Shown here: piece by piece, positions 42,087 to 51,127 of the stretch
How positions within the stretch are numbered: position 1 is the stretch's first letter
Layout of the letters: every line of letters begins with the position of its first letter
Origin: RUG100 sp050953425
GTDB taxonomy: Bacteria; Bacillota; Clostridia; Peptostreptococcales; Anaerovoracaceae
NCBI GenBank assembly: GCA_050953425.1
Contig: JBMNMQ010000008.1
Coordinates: 1-64,000 of the forward strand
Length of the DNA stretch: 64,000 nt
Reading direction: 5' to 3'
Program-made: the position numbers and the translations under genes
Notes under the pieces: model-generated
The model's input: the letters and a program-made list of their open reading frames with translations, nothing else
Told to the model about the DNA's origin: nothing
Databases searched by the model: none

Positions 42087-42536
42087 ATGGGGAAATATGG
42101 TTCTATTGTCCTGCTGATTCTGATGATCCTGGTCATGTATCTGCTGCTGATCAGACCGCAGAGAAAACGGGAAAAGGAAACCAACGCTATGCGCAACCAG
42201 CTGCAGGTCGGCGACGAGATCGTCACCATCGGCGGCATCTGCGGCCGTATCGTCAAGACCAAGGAGGAATCGCTGATCCTCCAGGTCGGTGCCGATAAGG
42301 TCAAATTCGAGGTCATGCGCTGGTCCGTTTCCAAAGTGACCAAGCCCGCCGGAGAAAAGGCGAGCAAAAGCGAGAGCGGCAGGAGCACCTCTGCCGACAG
42401 CGCAGCGGAGACAGAGGCCGAAAAACCGGTCAAGAAAGCGCCGCGCCGCATGAAGAAGCCGGAAGCGGAAGAGCCGGCGGAGGACGCGGCGGAAGAGGGC
42501 GGCGACGTTGAAGAAGCGGCGGAAGGGAAGGAATAA
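42087..42536 (+). CDS. yajC: Sec translocon accessory subunit YajC
   Basis: ATG 42087 has AAAGGAGGAAAAGA. One N-terminal helix (IVLLILMILVMYLLLI) is followed by RPQRKREKE and the conserved NQLQVGDEIVTIGGICGRIV domain. Residues about 90-149 are an unusually long acidic Glu/Ala-rich tail; most YajC proteins end near 90-110. YajC associates with SecDF, encoded next after a weak terminator and a separate promoter. Confidence 0.93.
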   Translation: MGKYGSIVLLILMILVMYLLLIRPQRKREKETNAMRNQLQVGDEIVTIGGICGRIVKTKEESLILQVGADKVKFEVMRWSVSKVTKPAGEKASKSESGRSTSADSAAETEAEKPVKKAPRRMKKPEAEEPAEDAAEEGGDVEEAAEGKE

Positions 42537-42583
42537 CTTCTCCGAAGTCCCCGGCGGCGGCTGCCAGCAGCAAGGCAAACCAC

Positions 42584-42612
42584 AATACCGGCGGATCCTC
42601 TGCCGGTATTTT
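42584..42612 (+). terminator. Weak terminator between yajC and secDF
   Basis: AATACCGGC (42584-42592) pairs with GCCGGTATT (42602-42610), followed by TTATG; the short T run suggests partial termination. Confidence 0.6.
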
Positions 42613-42749
42613 ATGTGTCTGCCGGATGCTCGCGGACGGCGCGGACGGAAAAGCCGCCGGCTGCGGTCACATCGCGGCTCTGCATGCCGGAAGCCCGATG
42701 CCGGCACGGCCGGCCGGATTTCCGCTTGCCGGCTGCCAAATCTTGCCAC

Positions 42750-42778
42750 TTGTTAAATCGACAAAAAAAAGGTAGAAT
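42750..42778 (+). promoter_or_regulatory. Promoter of secDF
   Basis: TTGTTA at 42750-42755, 17 bp containing an A8 tract, TAGAAT at 42773-42778. Confidence 0.65.
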
Positions 42779-42821
42779 AAAATGATTGTTCATAAATTAC
42801 AGAAGGAGAAGGAGTGTTAGC

Positions 42822-45281
42822 ATGAAGAACCCCAAGGCCAACAGGGTCCTTGCCATCGTCATTGCTGTCATCGTTGTCTTCGGATGGTTCCTGATGATCA
42901 AGGGAATCCCCGGTGCGGTCAAGCCGCTGAAAGACAAGATCAACCTCGGCCTGGACATCAAGGGCGGTGTCTACGTCGTGCTGGAAGCAAAGGACACGGA
43001 CAAGTACTCGGACGAAAAGCTGTCGGAACTGATGGAACAGACGAAGACCGTCGTGGAAAATCGTGTCGACCAGCTGGGCCTGACGAACCCGAACGTTTCG
43101 GTGGAAGGAAAGAATCGTATCCGTGTGGAACTGCCCGGTGTCAGCGACGCCAATGACGCGATCGAACAGATCGGCAAGACCGCGCAGCTGAAATTTACCA
43201 TGGCCGACCAGAGCTTTGTCCTCGACGGCAGTGACGTCAAGAACGCCCAGTCGGGACAGAGCAGCGGCGACAGCGGCGCCGGCGGCTACGTCGTCAATCT
43301 GACCTTTAACAGCAAGGGCGCCGAAGCCTTTGAAAAAGCAACGGAAAGAGCGATTTCCGGCCAGGTAACGCCGACGGTTGCCTCGGATATGTGCGAGGAC
43401 GGCGGCACGGTTGAAGGCGACCAGATCCTGATCTGGCTCGACAACAAGGTCATCTCGCACCCGCAGGTTCACGAAGTGATCTCCGGCGGCAAGTGCGAGA
43501 TCTCCGGCAACTTCAGCCAGGAGGAAGCTTCCAACCTGGCGGCGCTGATCCGCGGCGGCTCACTGCCGCTGGAGCTGGAGGAAATCCAGTCCTCGTCGCA
43601 GACCGCGCAGATCGGTCTCGACGCGCTCGATGCGAGCGTCAAAGCCGGTCTCCTCGGCATTCTGATCATCTTTGTGATCATGGCCGTGACCTATCGCCTG
43701 ATGGGCGCTGTTGCCGACCTGGCGCTGGCGCTGTACATATTCCTGATTCTGGGGGTCATGGCTCTGGCGGGCAACGTCCTGACGCTGCCGGGCATCGCCG
43801 GTCTGATCCTTTCGATCGGCATGGCGGTCGACGCCAATGTCGTTATCTTCACGCGAATACGGGAGGAAATTGTCGCCGGCAAGAGTCTGCGGGTGGCCAC
43901 GCAGAGCGGTTACAAGCGAGCGCTGACAACGGTCATCGACTCGCAGGTGACGACGCTGATCGCCGCGGTCATCCTCTACCAGATCGGCACCAGCTCGGTC
44001 AAGGGCTTTGCCTGGACACTGATGGTCGGTACTGTCTTCTCGATCATTACCGCTGTGTTCGTAACCCAGATCTACCTTAACCTGATCTGTGTCAGTCCGC
44101 GTTTTGCCAAGCCGGGATTTTACGGAATCCGCAAAAACGGCCGGCCGACACTGGAAGTTTCCAGGCAGTTCAAGTTTATCAAGCATCGCAAAATTTACTA
44201 CACGATCAGTCTGGCGATCATTGCTTTCGGCATGATCACCCTCGGCGTGCGCGGCTTCAACTACGGGATCGACTTTACCGGCGGCACCATGCTGCAGTTT
44301 GATACCGGTCACCACGTCACCCAGGAGCAGGTGCGCGATGTCATGAAGCGGCACGACGTCAACCTCAAGCAGATGCAGATCGTCTATTCCGGTGACAACA
44401 ACGAGCAGGTGCTCGTCAAGACCAACGAATCGCTGGACAAGGAAGATCGCGAAGCGATCATCAACGACTTCGAGAAGACCTTCCATCTCACCGACGAAGA
44501 CGTCCTCTCCAGCGAGCACTTCGGCGCCAGCGTCGGCAAGGAGCTCAAGACCAATGCCCTCAAGGCAGTCGCTCTGGCGGCGGTCGGCATGCTGATCTAT
44601 ATCCGGCTGCGCTTCCGACAATGGAAGTTCGGCGCCGCGGCACTGCTCGGCGTTCTCCACGACTGCCTGATCATGCTGTCGTTCTACGCGATCTTCCAGG
44701 TCACGGTCAACAACCCGTTCATTGCCGCGATCCTCACGGTCGTCGGTTATTCGATCAACGATACCATCGTTATCTTCGACCGTGTCCGTGAGAACCTGCG
44801 CTTTATGCGGCGCGGCTCGCTCGAGAATATCCTCGATGTGAGCATTAACCAGACGCTGTCGCGGTCGATCATGACTTCGCTGACCACGCTGCTGGTTATG
44901 GTGCCGATGTATATTCTTACTACTTCGGCGATCCGCGAATTCACGCTGCCGCTGATGATCGGTGTTGCCGCCGGCTGTCTCTCGTCGATTTTCATCTGCA
45001 GCCCGCTGTACTATGAAATGGCGAAAGCGAACAGCCGCAGCAAATATCAGCAGGAACAGGAGAGACTGGAACGCCGCCGCAGGAGACTGGAGCAGCGTGC
45101 CGCGGAGCGGGGCGAGGAACCGCCGGCGATCGAAGACGACGAAGAGATCGACGAAGCCACCGGGCGCAGCCTCAGCGCGCCGCTGCCCTACGAGGACGAG
45201 CGGCCGCATACGGCCAAGGAAGCCAACAAGGGGCACCGCAAGAAATCACGCCGGGAGAGAAAGCAGGACCGGCAAAAATAA
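42822..45281 (+). CDS. secDF: Protein translocase SecDF fusion
   Basis: An 819-residue protein uniting SecD and SecF, which use the proton gradient to pull exported proteins through the Sec channel. The SecD half shows NLGLDIKGGVYVVLE after helix 1 and AGLILSIGMAVDANVVIFTR. The SecF half starts near residue 450 with FNYGIDFTGGTMLQF and has VVGYSINDTIVIFDRVREN. Twelve helices are expected. The last 90 residues are a charged Arg/Glu tail, much longer than usual. ATG 42822 follows GAAGGAGAAGGAGTG; upstream in-frame TTG is not needed. Confidence 0.95.
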   Translation: MKNPKANRVLAIVIAVIVVFGWFLMIKGIPGAVKPLKDKINLGLDIKGGVYVVLEAKDTDKYSDEKLSELMEQTKTVVENRVDQLGLTNPNVSVEGKNRIRVELPGVSDANDAIEQIGKTAQLKFTMADQSFVLDGSDVKNAQSGQSSGDSGAGGYVVNLTFNSKGAEAFEKATERAISGQVTPTVASDMCEDGGTVEGDQILIWLDNKVISHPQVHEVISGGKCEISGNFSQEEASNLAALIRGGSLPLELEEIQSSSQTAQIGLDALDASVKAGLLGILIIFVIMAVTYRLMGAVADLALALYIFLILGVMALAGNVLTLPGIAGLILSIGMAVDANVVIFTRIREEIVAGKSLRVATQSGYKRALTTVIDSQVTTLIAAVILYQIGTSSVKGFAWTLMVGTVFSIITAVFVTQIYLNLICVSPRFAKPGFYGIRKNGRPTLEVSRQFKFIKHRKIYYTISLAIIAFGMITLGVRGFNYGIDFTGGTMLQFDTGHHVTQEQVRDVMKRHDVNLKQMQIVYSGDNNEQVLVKTNESLDKEDREAIINDFEKTFHLTDEDVLSSEHFGASVGKELKTNALKAVALAAVGMLIYIRLRFRQWKFGAAALLGVLHDCLIMLSFYAIFQVTVNNPFIAAILTVVGYSINDTIVIFDRVRENLRFMRRGSLENILDVSINQTLSRSIMTSLTTLLVMVPMYILTTSAIREFTLPLMIGVAAGCLSSIFICSPLYYEMAKANSRSKYQQEQERLERRRRRLEQRAAERGEEPPAIEDDEEIDEATGRSLSAPLPYEDERPHTAKEANKGHRKKSRRERKQDRQK

Positions 45282-45371
45282 AAACCTGCCCGAACGGGCG
45301 CCGCGGCGGGACAGCGGGTTCCGCTGACGGCGCCTGTCGGCCGCGGCCGGCTGCGGGCAGGGAAAACGTAA

Positions 45372-47579
45372 ATGAAGGCGTATCATATGGAGACAAGGCA
45401 GCAGTTTCTGGACAGTATCCGGGCTTTCAACTCCAATTACGATATGGAGCTGATCGCGCGTGCGTATGATGTCGCGGCCAAGTGGCACGAGGGACAGTAC
45501 CGCAAGTCCGGCGACAAATATATCATTCATCCGATGGCAGTAGCGAAGATACTGGCTGAATTAGGCATGGATGAAAATACGCTCGTTGCCGGTCTGCTGC
45601 ACGACGTTGTCGAGGATACGCCCTATACCCAGGAGCAGCTGGTCGCCGATTTCGGCGAGGAGGTCGGTCTCCTCGTCGACGGCGTGACCAAGCTGGCTTC
45701 CATCAAGTTCCAGACCAAGGAGGCGCGTCAGGCCGAGAGCCTGCGCAAGATGTTCCTGGCGATGAGCAAGGACATCCGCGTGCTGATCATCAAGCTCGCC
45801 GACCGTCTGCACAATCTGCGCACGATCAACTACATGAGTGAAAAGCAGATTCGGAATAAATGTCAGGAGACGCTGGAGATCTATGCGCCGCTGGCCAGCC
45901 GCCTCGGCATCTTCACGATGAAGTTCGAGCTCGAGGATACGGCGATGAAATATCTGTATCCGGACGAGTATGCCGACATCACCAAAAAGGTCAACGCCAA
46001 AAAGGAAGAACGGCAGGCGGCGATCGACAAGGTGCTGGCGGAGATCGACGATGCCCTCAAGGATCTCGATATCCACTATGAGATCTACGGCCGCTCCAAG
46101 CACTTTTACAGCATCTACCGCAAGATGAAGTACCAGCACAAGACCATCGACGAAATCTTCGATCTGATGGCCGTGCGGGTGATCGTCGATACGGTCAGGG
46201 ACTGCTATGCGGTGCTCGGCATCGTGCACACGATGTGGACGCCGATTCCGGGCCGCTTCAAGGATTACATCGCGATGCCCAAGCCCAACATGTACCAGTC
46301 GCTGCACACAACGGTCATGGGCGACAACGGCTCGCCGTTCGAAATCCAGATCCGCACGTTCGAAATGCACCGCGTTGCCGAATACGGCATCGCGGCGCAC
46401 TGGAAATACAAGGAGGGCATCTCCCACGACCAGGAGGAGGCCAAGATGGCCTGGCTGCGCCAGGCGCTGGAGTGGCAGAAGGAAACCGATAATCCGCAGG
46501 ATTTCATGGAGTCCCTCAAGGTGGATCTCTTTGTCAACGAGGTCTATGTCTTCACCCCCAAGGGAGAGGTCATGGAGCTGCCGGCCGGCGCCACGCCGCT
46601 GGATTTTGCTTTCAAGATCCACTCCGAAGTCGGCGCCCACTGCATCGGCGCCAAGGTCAACGGCAAGATGGTGCCGATCGACCACAAGCTGGAAAACGGC
46701 GACATCGTCGAGATCATCACCTCATCCAACGCCAGCGGCCCTTCGATCGACTGGCTCAAGGTGGCCAAGAGCTCGACGGCCCGCACCAAGATCCGCCAGT
46801 GGCTGAAAAAGCAGGACAAGACCGACAACGTCGATAAGGGCAAGGATCTGCTCGACAAATATATCCGCAAGAAGAGACACGATCCCGGCAAGACGGCCAA
46901 GCACAGCTATATTCTGCGCGCGACCAAGGAGCTCGGCTTTTCCGACGTCGAGGAGTTCTACACCCAGCTGGCCAACGGCGGCACCGTCGTCAGCAAGGCG
47001 GCCGGCGTGCTCTTCGGCTACGAAGAGGCCGATCGCCACGAAGCGAAAAAGAAAGAGGCCAACGTCGTCGAGAACCTCACCGGCGCCGAGGAAAAGCCCT
47101 CCAAGAAAGAGCGCCGCAGCCGCGACAATCCGGGCGTGATCGTGCATGGGATGGACGGTCTGATGATTCGCCTGGCGCGCTGCTGCAACCCGGTTCCGGG
47201 GGATGATATCATCGGCTTCATAACCAAGGGACGCGGCATTTCCGTACACCGCCGCGACTGCACCAACATCCTCGCTCTGCCGCCGCAGGAGCGGCAGCGC
47301 TTTATCGAGGTGGAATGGGACACCAGCCGCAGCACTGCCTATGAAGCCGACATCACCGTCATCGCTTCCGACCGCAAGGGACTGTTCTCCGATCTCTCCA
47401 AGGCCTGCGAGAGCATGGACGTGCACATCTCCGGCGTCAACACCCAGCGGGGGAAGGAAGAGGACACGCTGATCGTCGTGCTGACGCTGACGATCGAGGA
47501 CATCGCCCAGATGAAGAAACTGCTGCGCGTGCTCAAGAGCATTCCCGGTGTCGACGAAGTGCATCGCACCAAGTCATGA
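45372..47579 (+). CDS. rel: Bifunctional (p)ppGpp synthetase/hydrolase RelA/SpoT
   Basis: A 735-residue long RSH enzyme of the stringent response. Order: HD hydrolase (AGLLHDVVEDTPYTQE, LADRLHNLRTI), synthetase (YGRSKHFYSIYRKMKYQH, AVRVIVDTVRDCYAVLG, KPNMYQSLHTTVMG), TGS (VFTPKGEVMELPAGATPLDF), a zinc-finger-like segment (RCCNPVPGDDIIGFITKGRG) and a C-terminal ACT domain. Both active sites look intact. Two starts are possible: ATG 45372 or ATG 45387 (the latter has GAAGG at better spacing). Located after secDF without an evident terminator. Confidence 0.95.
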   Translation: MKAYHMETRQQFLDSIRAFNSNYDMELIARAYDVAAKWHEGQYRKSGDKYIIHPMAVAKILAELGMDENTLVAGLLHDVVEDTPYTQEQLVADFGEEVGLLVDGVTKLASIKFQTKEARQAESLRKMFLAMSKDIRVLIIKLADRLHNLRTINYMSEKQIRNKCQETLEIYAPLASRLGIFTMKFELEDTAMKYLYPDEYADITKKVNAKKEERQAAIDKVLAEIDDALKDLDIHYEIYGRSKHFYSIYRKMKYQHKTIDEIFDLMAVRVIVDTVRDCYAVLGIVHTMWTPIPGRFKDYIAMPKPNMYQSLHTTVMGDNGSPFEIQIRTFEMHRVAEYGIAAHWKYKEGISHDQEEAKMAWLRQALEWQKETDNPQDFMESLKVDLFVNEVYVFTPKGEVMELPAGATPLDFAFKIHSEVGAHCIGAKVNGKMVPIDHKLENGDIVEIITSSNASGPSIDWLKVAKSSTARTKIRQWLKKQDKTDNVDKGKDLLDKYIRKKRHDPGKTAKHSYILRATKELGFSDVEEFYTQLANGGTVVSKAAGVLFGYEEADRHEAKKKEANVVENLTGAEEKPSKKERRSRDNPGVIVHGMDGLMIRLARCCNPVPGDDIIGFITKGRGISVHRRDCTNILALPPQERQRFIEVEWDTSRSTAYEADITVIASDRKGLFSDLSKACESMDVHISGVNTQRGKEEDTLIVVLTLTIEDIAQMKKLLRVLKSIPGVDEVHRTKS

Positions 47580-47643
47580 AGCCGGCGGCGCCCGGACGCA
47601 CCGGGGCAGGGACAGCGCAGGAACACAAGGGAGGATTTCATCC

Positions 47644-48264
47644 ATGAAGATCAAGCAGATGCCCAGCGGACCGCTGATGGCCAACACCTATCTGGTCTGG
47701 GACGAAAACAGCGGCCGCGGGTTCATACTCGACCCGGGCGGCTATGACCCGCAGATGGTGCAGACTGTGAAGGAGGAGGGCATCACCGTCGAGGAGATTA
47801 TCCTCACCCACGGGCATGCCGACCATATGGGCGGGGCGGAGGCCTATCTCGACGAATATCCGCAGGCCGAACTGACGGCCGCGATGCTGGAGAAGCCGCT
47901 GCTCGCCGATCCGCAGCTCAACCAGTCGCCCTATATGCTCGGCCGGAACGTGGTTCTCTTTCCCGATCGGACGGTGGCGGACGGCGACACCATGGAGATC
48001 GGCGGCATGAAGCTGGAGTTCCGCATGACGCCGGGACATACCCCGGGCGGCATGTGCATCGTCATCGGACCGGTCTGCTTCAGCGGGGATACGCTGTTCC
48101 GGGCCTCGATCGGCCGCACCGATTTTCCCGGCGGATCCTACGAGGATCTGAAGAAATCGGTGCACGAAAAGCTTTTTACGCTGCCCGACAAGACCCGCGT
48201 TTTCCCCGGCCACATGAACGAGACAACGATCGGCTGGGAAAAGGAGAACAACCCCTTTGTATAG
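47644..48264 (+). CDS. MBL-fold hydrolase, glyoxalase II-like, 206 aa
   Basis: The metal-binding THGHADHMGGAEAY motif, the later PGHTPGG, FSGDTLF and the terminal FPGHMNETTIGWEKENNP define a small glyoxalase II-like metallo-beta-lactamase. Such proteins hydrolyse thioesters or related compounds; the substrate is unknown. ATG 47644 follows GGGAGGATTTCATCC. Its stop overlaps the hemZ start by 8 bp, so it belongs to the hemZ-hisS-aspS operon. Confidence 0.9.
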   Translation: MKIKQMPSGPLMANTYLVWDENSGRGFILDPGGYDPQMVQTVKEEGITVEEIILTHGHADHMGGAEAYLDEYPQAELTAAMLEKPLLADPQLNQSPYMLGRNVVLFPDRTVADGDTMEIGGMKLEFRMTPGHTPGGMCIVIGPVCFSGDTLFRASIGRTDFPGGSYEDLKKSVHEKLFTLPDKTRVFPGHMNETTIGWEKENNPFV

Positions 48265-49783
48265 GATCCGTCTCATCGGCGTCGAGCGCCGTCAGGACTA
48301 CGACGAACTGATCCGCCTCTTCCTGCGGCCGGACGAATACCGGCTGGTCGACGAGGGGGAGCAGGCGGATGAAACTCTGACGCTGCCGCGGGACTGGGCG
48401 GAACAGGCCGCGGCGCGCGCCGCGGCGGAGACAGCCCGCGGCGAAGCGGCACCGGCGGCCGCCGCCCTCAGCGCAGACCAGATTCTGGCCGGTGCCAAGG
48501 AAGGGGAGACGCCGGACCGGACCGCTGCCCGGGCAGCCCGCGACCGTCTGGCCCGCGAACTCTATCGGCGGCTTTCTGCCCGCACCGGTCTGCAGCCGCC
48601 GTGGGGCATCCTGACCGGGATCCGCCCGGTCAAGCTGGCCGGCGAACTGCTGCGCCGCTGCGGCCGCGCCGGCGCCGACCGGGTGCTGCGCGAGCGCTGT
48701 CTGCTGCGGCCGGACAAGAGCGAACTGGCGCTGTCGATCTATCAGCGGCAGACGGCTGCGCTGGGTCTGCCGCCGCCGCAGTCGGCCGGCCTCTATGTCG
48801 GCATCCCGTTCTGCCCGACGCGCTGCCTGTACTGCTCGTTTGCGTCCAACCAGGTGCCGGAGGCGGAGATTGCCCGCTATCTGGAGGCGCTGGAACGGGA
48901 GATCCGCGCCGTCGGCCCGCTCTGCCGCGCGGCCGGCATCCGCGCCGAGTCCCTGTACATCGGCGGCGGCACGCCGACGACGCTGACACCCGCGCAGCTG
49001 CAGCGGCTGCTGGAGCTGCTGCGCGAAGAGTTTGACGGTCCGGCTCTGCGGGAAATCACCGTGGAAGCGGGACGGCCGGATACCATCACGGAGGAAAAAC
49101 TGCGCGTGCTGCGCGACGCCGGCGTCGGCCGCATCAGCGTCAATCCGCAGACGCTGCATCAGGCGACCCTCGAGCGCATCGGCCGCGCCCACACCGCGGC
49201 GCAGTTCCGCGAGGCCGCGGAACGGGTGCGCACGGCCGGCTTTGACGCCGTCAATATGGATTTGATCGCCGGCCTGCCGGGCGAGACCACGGCGATGTTT
49301 CTCGCCAGTCTCGACGGGGTGCTGGCGCTGGCGCCGGAGAACATCACCGTCCACTCGCTGGCGGTCAAGCGCTCTTCGCGGCTGCGGGAACTGGATCCGG
49401 ACTACCACTACCGCCGCGGCGCCGCGGTGACGGAAATGCTCGAGCAGGCGCGGCAGAAACTGGCGGCGGCCGGCTATCGGCCCTACTACCTGTATCGCCA
49501 GAAGCACATGTCGGGCGCACAGGAGAACACCGGCTATGCGCTGCCGGGATGGGAGGGCCTGTACAACGTGCGCATCATGGATGAGCACCAGCACATCATT
49601 GCGATGGGCGCGGGCGGCATCTCCAAGGTCTTCTTCGCGGCCGAGAACCGCCTCGAGCGGGTGCCGAACGTGACAAACTATCAGATCTACATCGAACGGA
49701 TCGAGGAAATGATCAGGAGGAAACAACATGCTTACCAACGCGCCGAAGGGAACGAAAGATGTACTGCCGGCCGACGTCTATAA
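48257..49783 (+). CDS. hemZ: Coproporphyrinogen III dehydrogenase-like radical SAM protein HemZ
   Basis: The start is TTG 48257 with AAGGAG ten bases upstream; it gives MYRIRLIGVERRQDYDELI, as in other HemZ proteins. An N-terminal 175-residue HemZ-specific region precedes the radical SAM core with GIPFCPTRCLYCSF (C-x3-C-x2-C), IGGGTPTTLT and MDLIAGLPGET. 508 aa. HemZ is grouped with oxygen-independent coproporphyrinogen oxidases, but few other heme genes are here, so the true substrate in this organism is open. It overlaps hisS by 56 bp. Confidence 0.9.
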   Translation: MYRIRLIGVERRQDYDELIRLFLRPDEYRLVDEGEQADETLTLPRDWAEQAAARAAAETARGEAAPAAAALSADQILAGAKEGETPDRTAARAARDRLARELYRRLSARTGLQPPWGILTGIRPVKLAGELLRRCGRAGADRVLRERCLLRPDKSELALSIYQRQTAALGLPPPQSAGLYVGIPFCPTRCLYCSFASNQVPEAEIARYLEALEREIRAVGPLCRAAGIRAESLYIGGGTPTTLTPAQLQRLLELLREEFDGPALREITVEAGRPDTITEEKLRVLRDAGVGRISVNPQTLHQATLERIGRAHTAAQFREAAERVRTAGFDAVNMDLIAGLPGETTAMFLASLDGVLALAPENITVHSLAVKRSSRLRELDPDYHYRRGAAVTEMLEQARQKLAAAGYRPYYLYRQKHMSGAQENTGYALPGWEGLYNVRIMDEHQHIIAMGAGGISKVFFAAENRLERVPNVTNYQIYIERIEEMIRRKQHAYQRAEGNERCTAGRRL

Positions 49784-50984
49784 ATGGCACTTTGTCGAAC
49801 AGGCCTTTGCCGAAGTCTGCCGGCGCTGCGGCTTCCGCGAAATCCGCACCCCGGATTTTGAGCACACCGAGCTGTTCCGCCGCGGCGTCGGCGATACCAC
49901 CGACATCGTGCAGAAGGAGATGTACACCTGGGAACAGGCCAAGCGCTCGCTGACGCTGCGCCCAGAGGGCACGGCGCCGGTCGTGCGCGCCTTCGTCGAG
50001 CACAAGCTTTACGCCGACGTGCAGCCGCAGAAATACTACTACGTGATTCCCTGCTTCCGCTATGAAAAGCCGCAGTCGGGCCGGCTGCGCGCCTTCCACC
50101 AGCTGGGCATCGAAGTCTTCGGCACCGACAGCATGATGGCCGACGCCGAGGTCATCGCTCTGGCGGCGCAGTTTCTCGAGGAGATGGGCATTCACGGCGT
50201 CGCGCTGCACATCAACAGCATCGGCTGCCCGGAATGCCGCGGGCGCTATCGCAAGGCGCTGCAGGACTTTCTGCGGCCCAAGTTCGACCAGCTCTGCCCG
50301 ACCTGCCAGAGCCGCTTTGAAACCAATCCGATGCGCATCCTCGACTGCAAATCGCCGCAGGATCAGGCTCTCGTCAAGGATGCACCGCGGATGCTCGACT
50401 ACCTCTGCGACGACTGCCGCCGCGCGTTTGAGGAACTGCAGGACAACCTCGACGCCATGGGCATCGCCTATGAGATCGACCCGGGCATCGTCCGCGGCCT
50501 CGATTACTATACCAAGACGGCATTCGAGTTTGTCAGCGACAGTCTCGGCGCCCAGAGCACCGTATGCGGCGGCGGCCGCTACGATCACCTCTCCGAGGAG
50601 CTCGGCGGACCGCCGATCCCCGGCATCGGCTTCGGCCTCGGCATCGAGCGTCTGCTGCTGACCATGGAGGCGGACGGCGTGGAGATCGAGCGTCCCCGCG
50701 GTGCCGACGCCTTCATCGTCGTCATGGGCGACGCCGCCCGGCGGCGGGGTCTGGCGCTGATGCAGGACCTGCGCCGGCAGGGATATCGGGTGGAAATGGA
50801 TCTGCTCGAACGCAGCGTCAAAAATCAATTCAAATATGCCGATCGCATCGATGCCCGCCGCGCCATCGTCATCGGCGACGATGAGCTGGAACGCGGTGCC
50901 GTGACGATAAAGGACATGGAAAGCGGAGAGCAGCGCAGCGCGGCGTTCGAGGAAATTCCGGCGCTGCTGCGGGAGCAGAAATAG
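49728..50984 (+). CDS. hisS: Histidyl-tRNA synthetase
   Basis: A class II synthetase of 418 aa. Motifs: PKGTKDVLP start, LRPEGTAPVVRAF (motif 2 region YYVIPCFRYEKPQSGRLRAF), the histidine-specific GLDYYTKTAFEF and GGGRYDHLSEELGG, then FGLGIERLLL (motif 3). The C-terminal anticodon domain follows. ATG 49728 has ATCAGGAGGAAAC inside the hemZ end, so translation is coupled. No T-box is seen ahead of it. Confidence 0.96.
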   Translation: MLTNAPKGTKDVLPADVYKWHFVEQAFAEVCRRCGFREIRTPDFEHTELFRRGVGDTTDIVQKEMYTWEQAKRSLTLRPEGTAPVVRAFVEHKLYADVQPQKYYYVIPCFRYEKPQSGRLRAFHQLGIEVFGTDSMMADAEVIALAAQFLEEMGIHGVALHINSIGCPECRGRYRKALQDFLRPKFDQLCPTCQSRFETNPMRILDCKSPQDQALVKDAPRMLDYLCDDCRRAFEELQDNLDAMGIAYEIDPGIVRGLDYYTKTAFEFVSDSLGAQSTVCGGGRYDHLSEELGGPPIPGIGFGLGIERLLLTMEADGVEIERPRGADAFIVVMGDAARRRGLALMQDLRRQGYRVEMDLLERSVKNQFKYADRIDARRAIVIGDDELERGAVTIKDMESGEQRSAAFEEIPALLREQK

Positions 50985-51127
50985 CCCCGGCGGCTGCGGA
51001 ACCGGAAGAGAACGGGGGAGCGCGGCGAAGGCGTCGTCCCGCGCAGGGAAGCGACGACGGGCGCAGAAAAGGATAAAGAGAAAGACATAAGGAGGACGGC
51101 TGCGGGAAAGCGGCCGAAGAGAAGAGC

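Noticed and set aside
51030..51058. Terminator between hisS and aspS
   Set aside because: There is a 7-bp CGTCGTC/GACGACG stem with a long loop but no T run after it, so I did not call a terminator.
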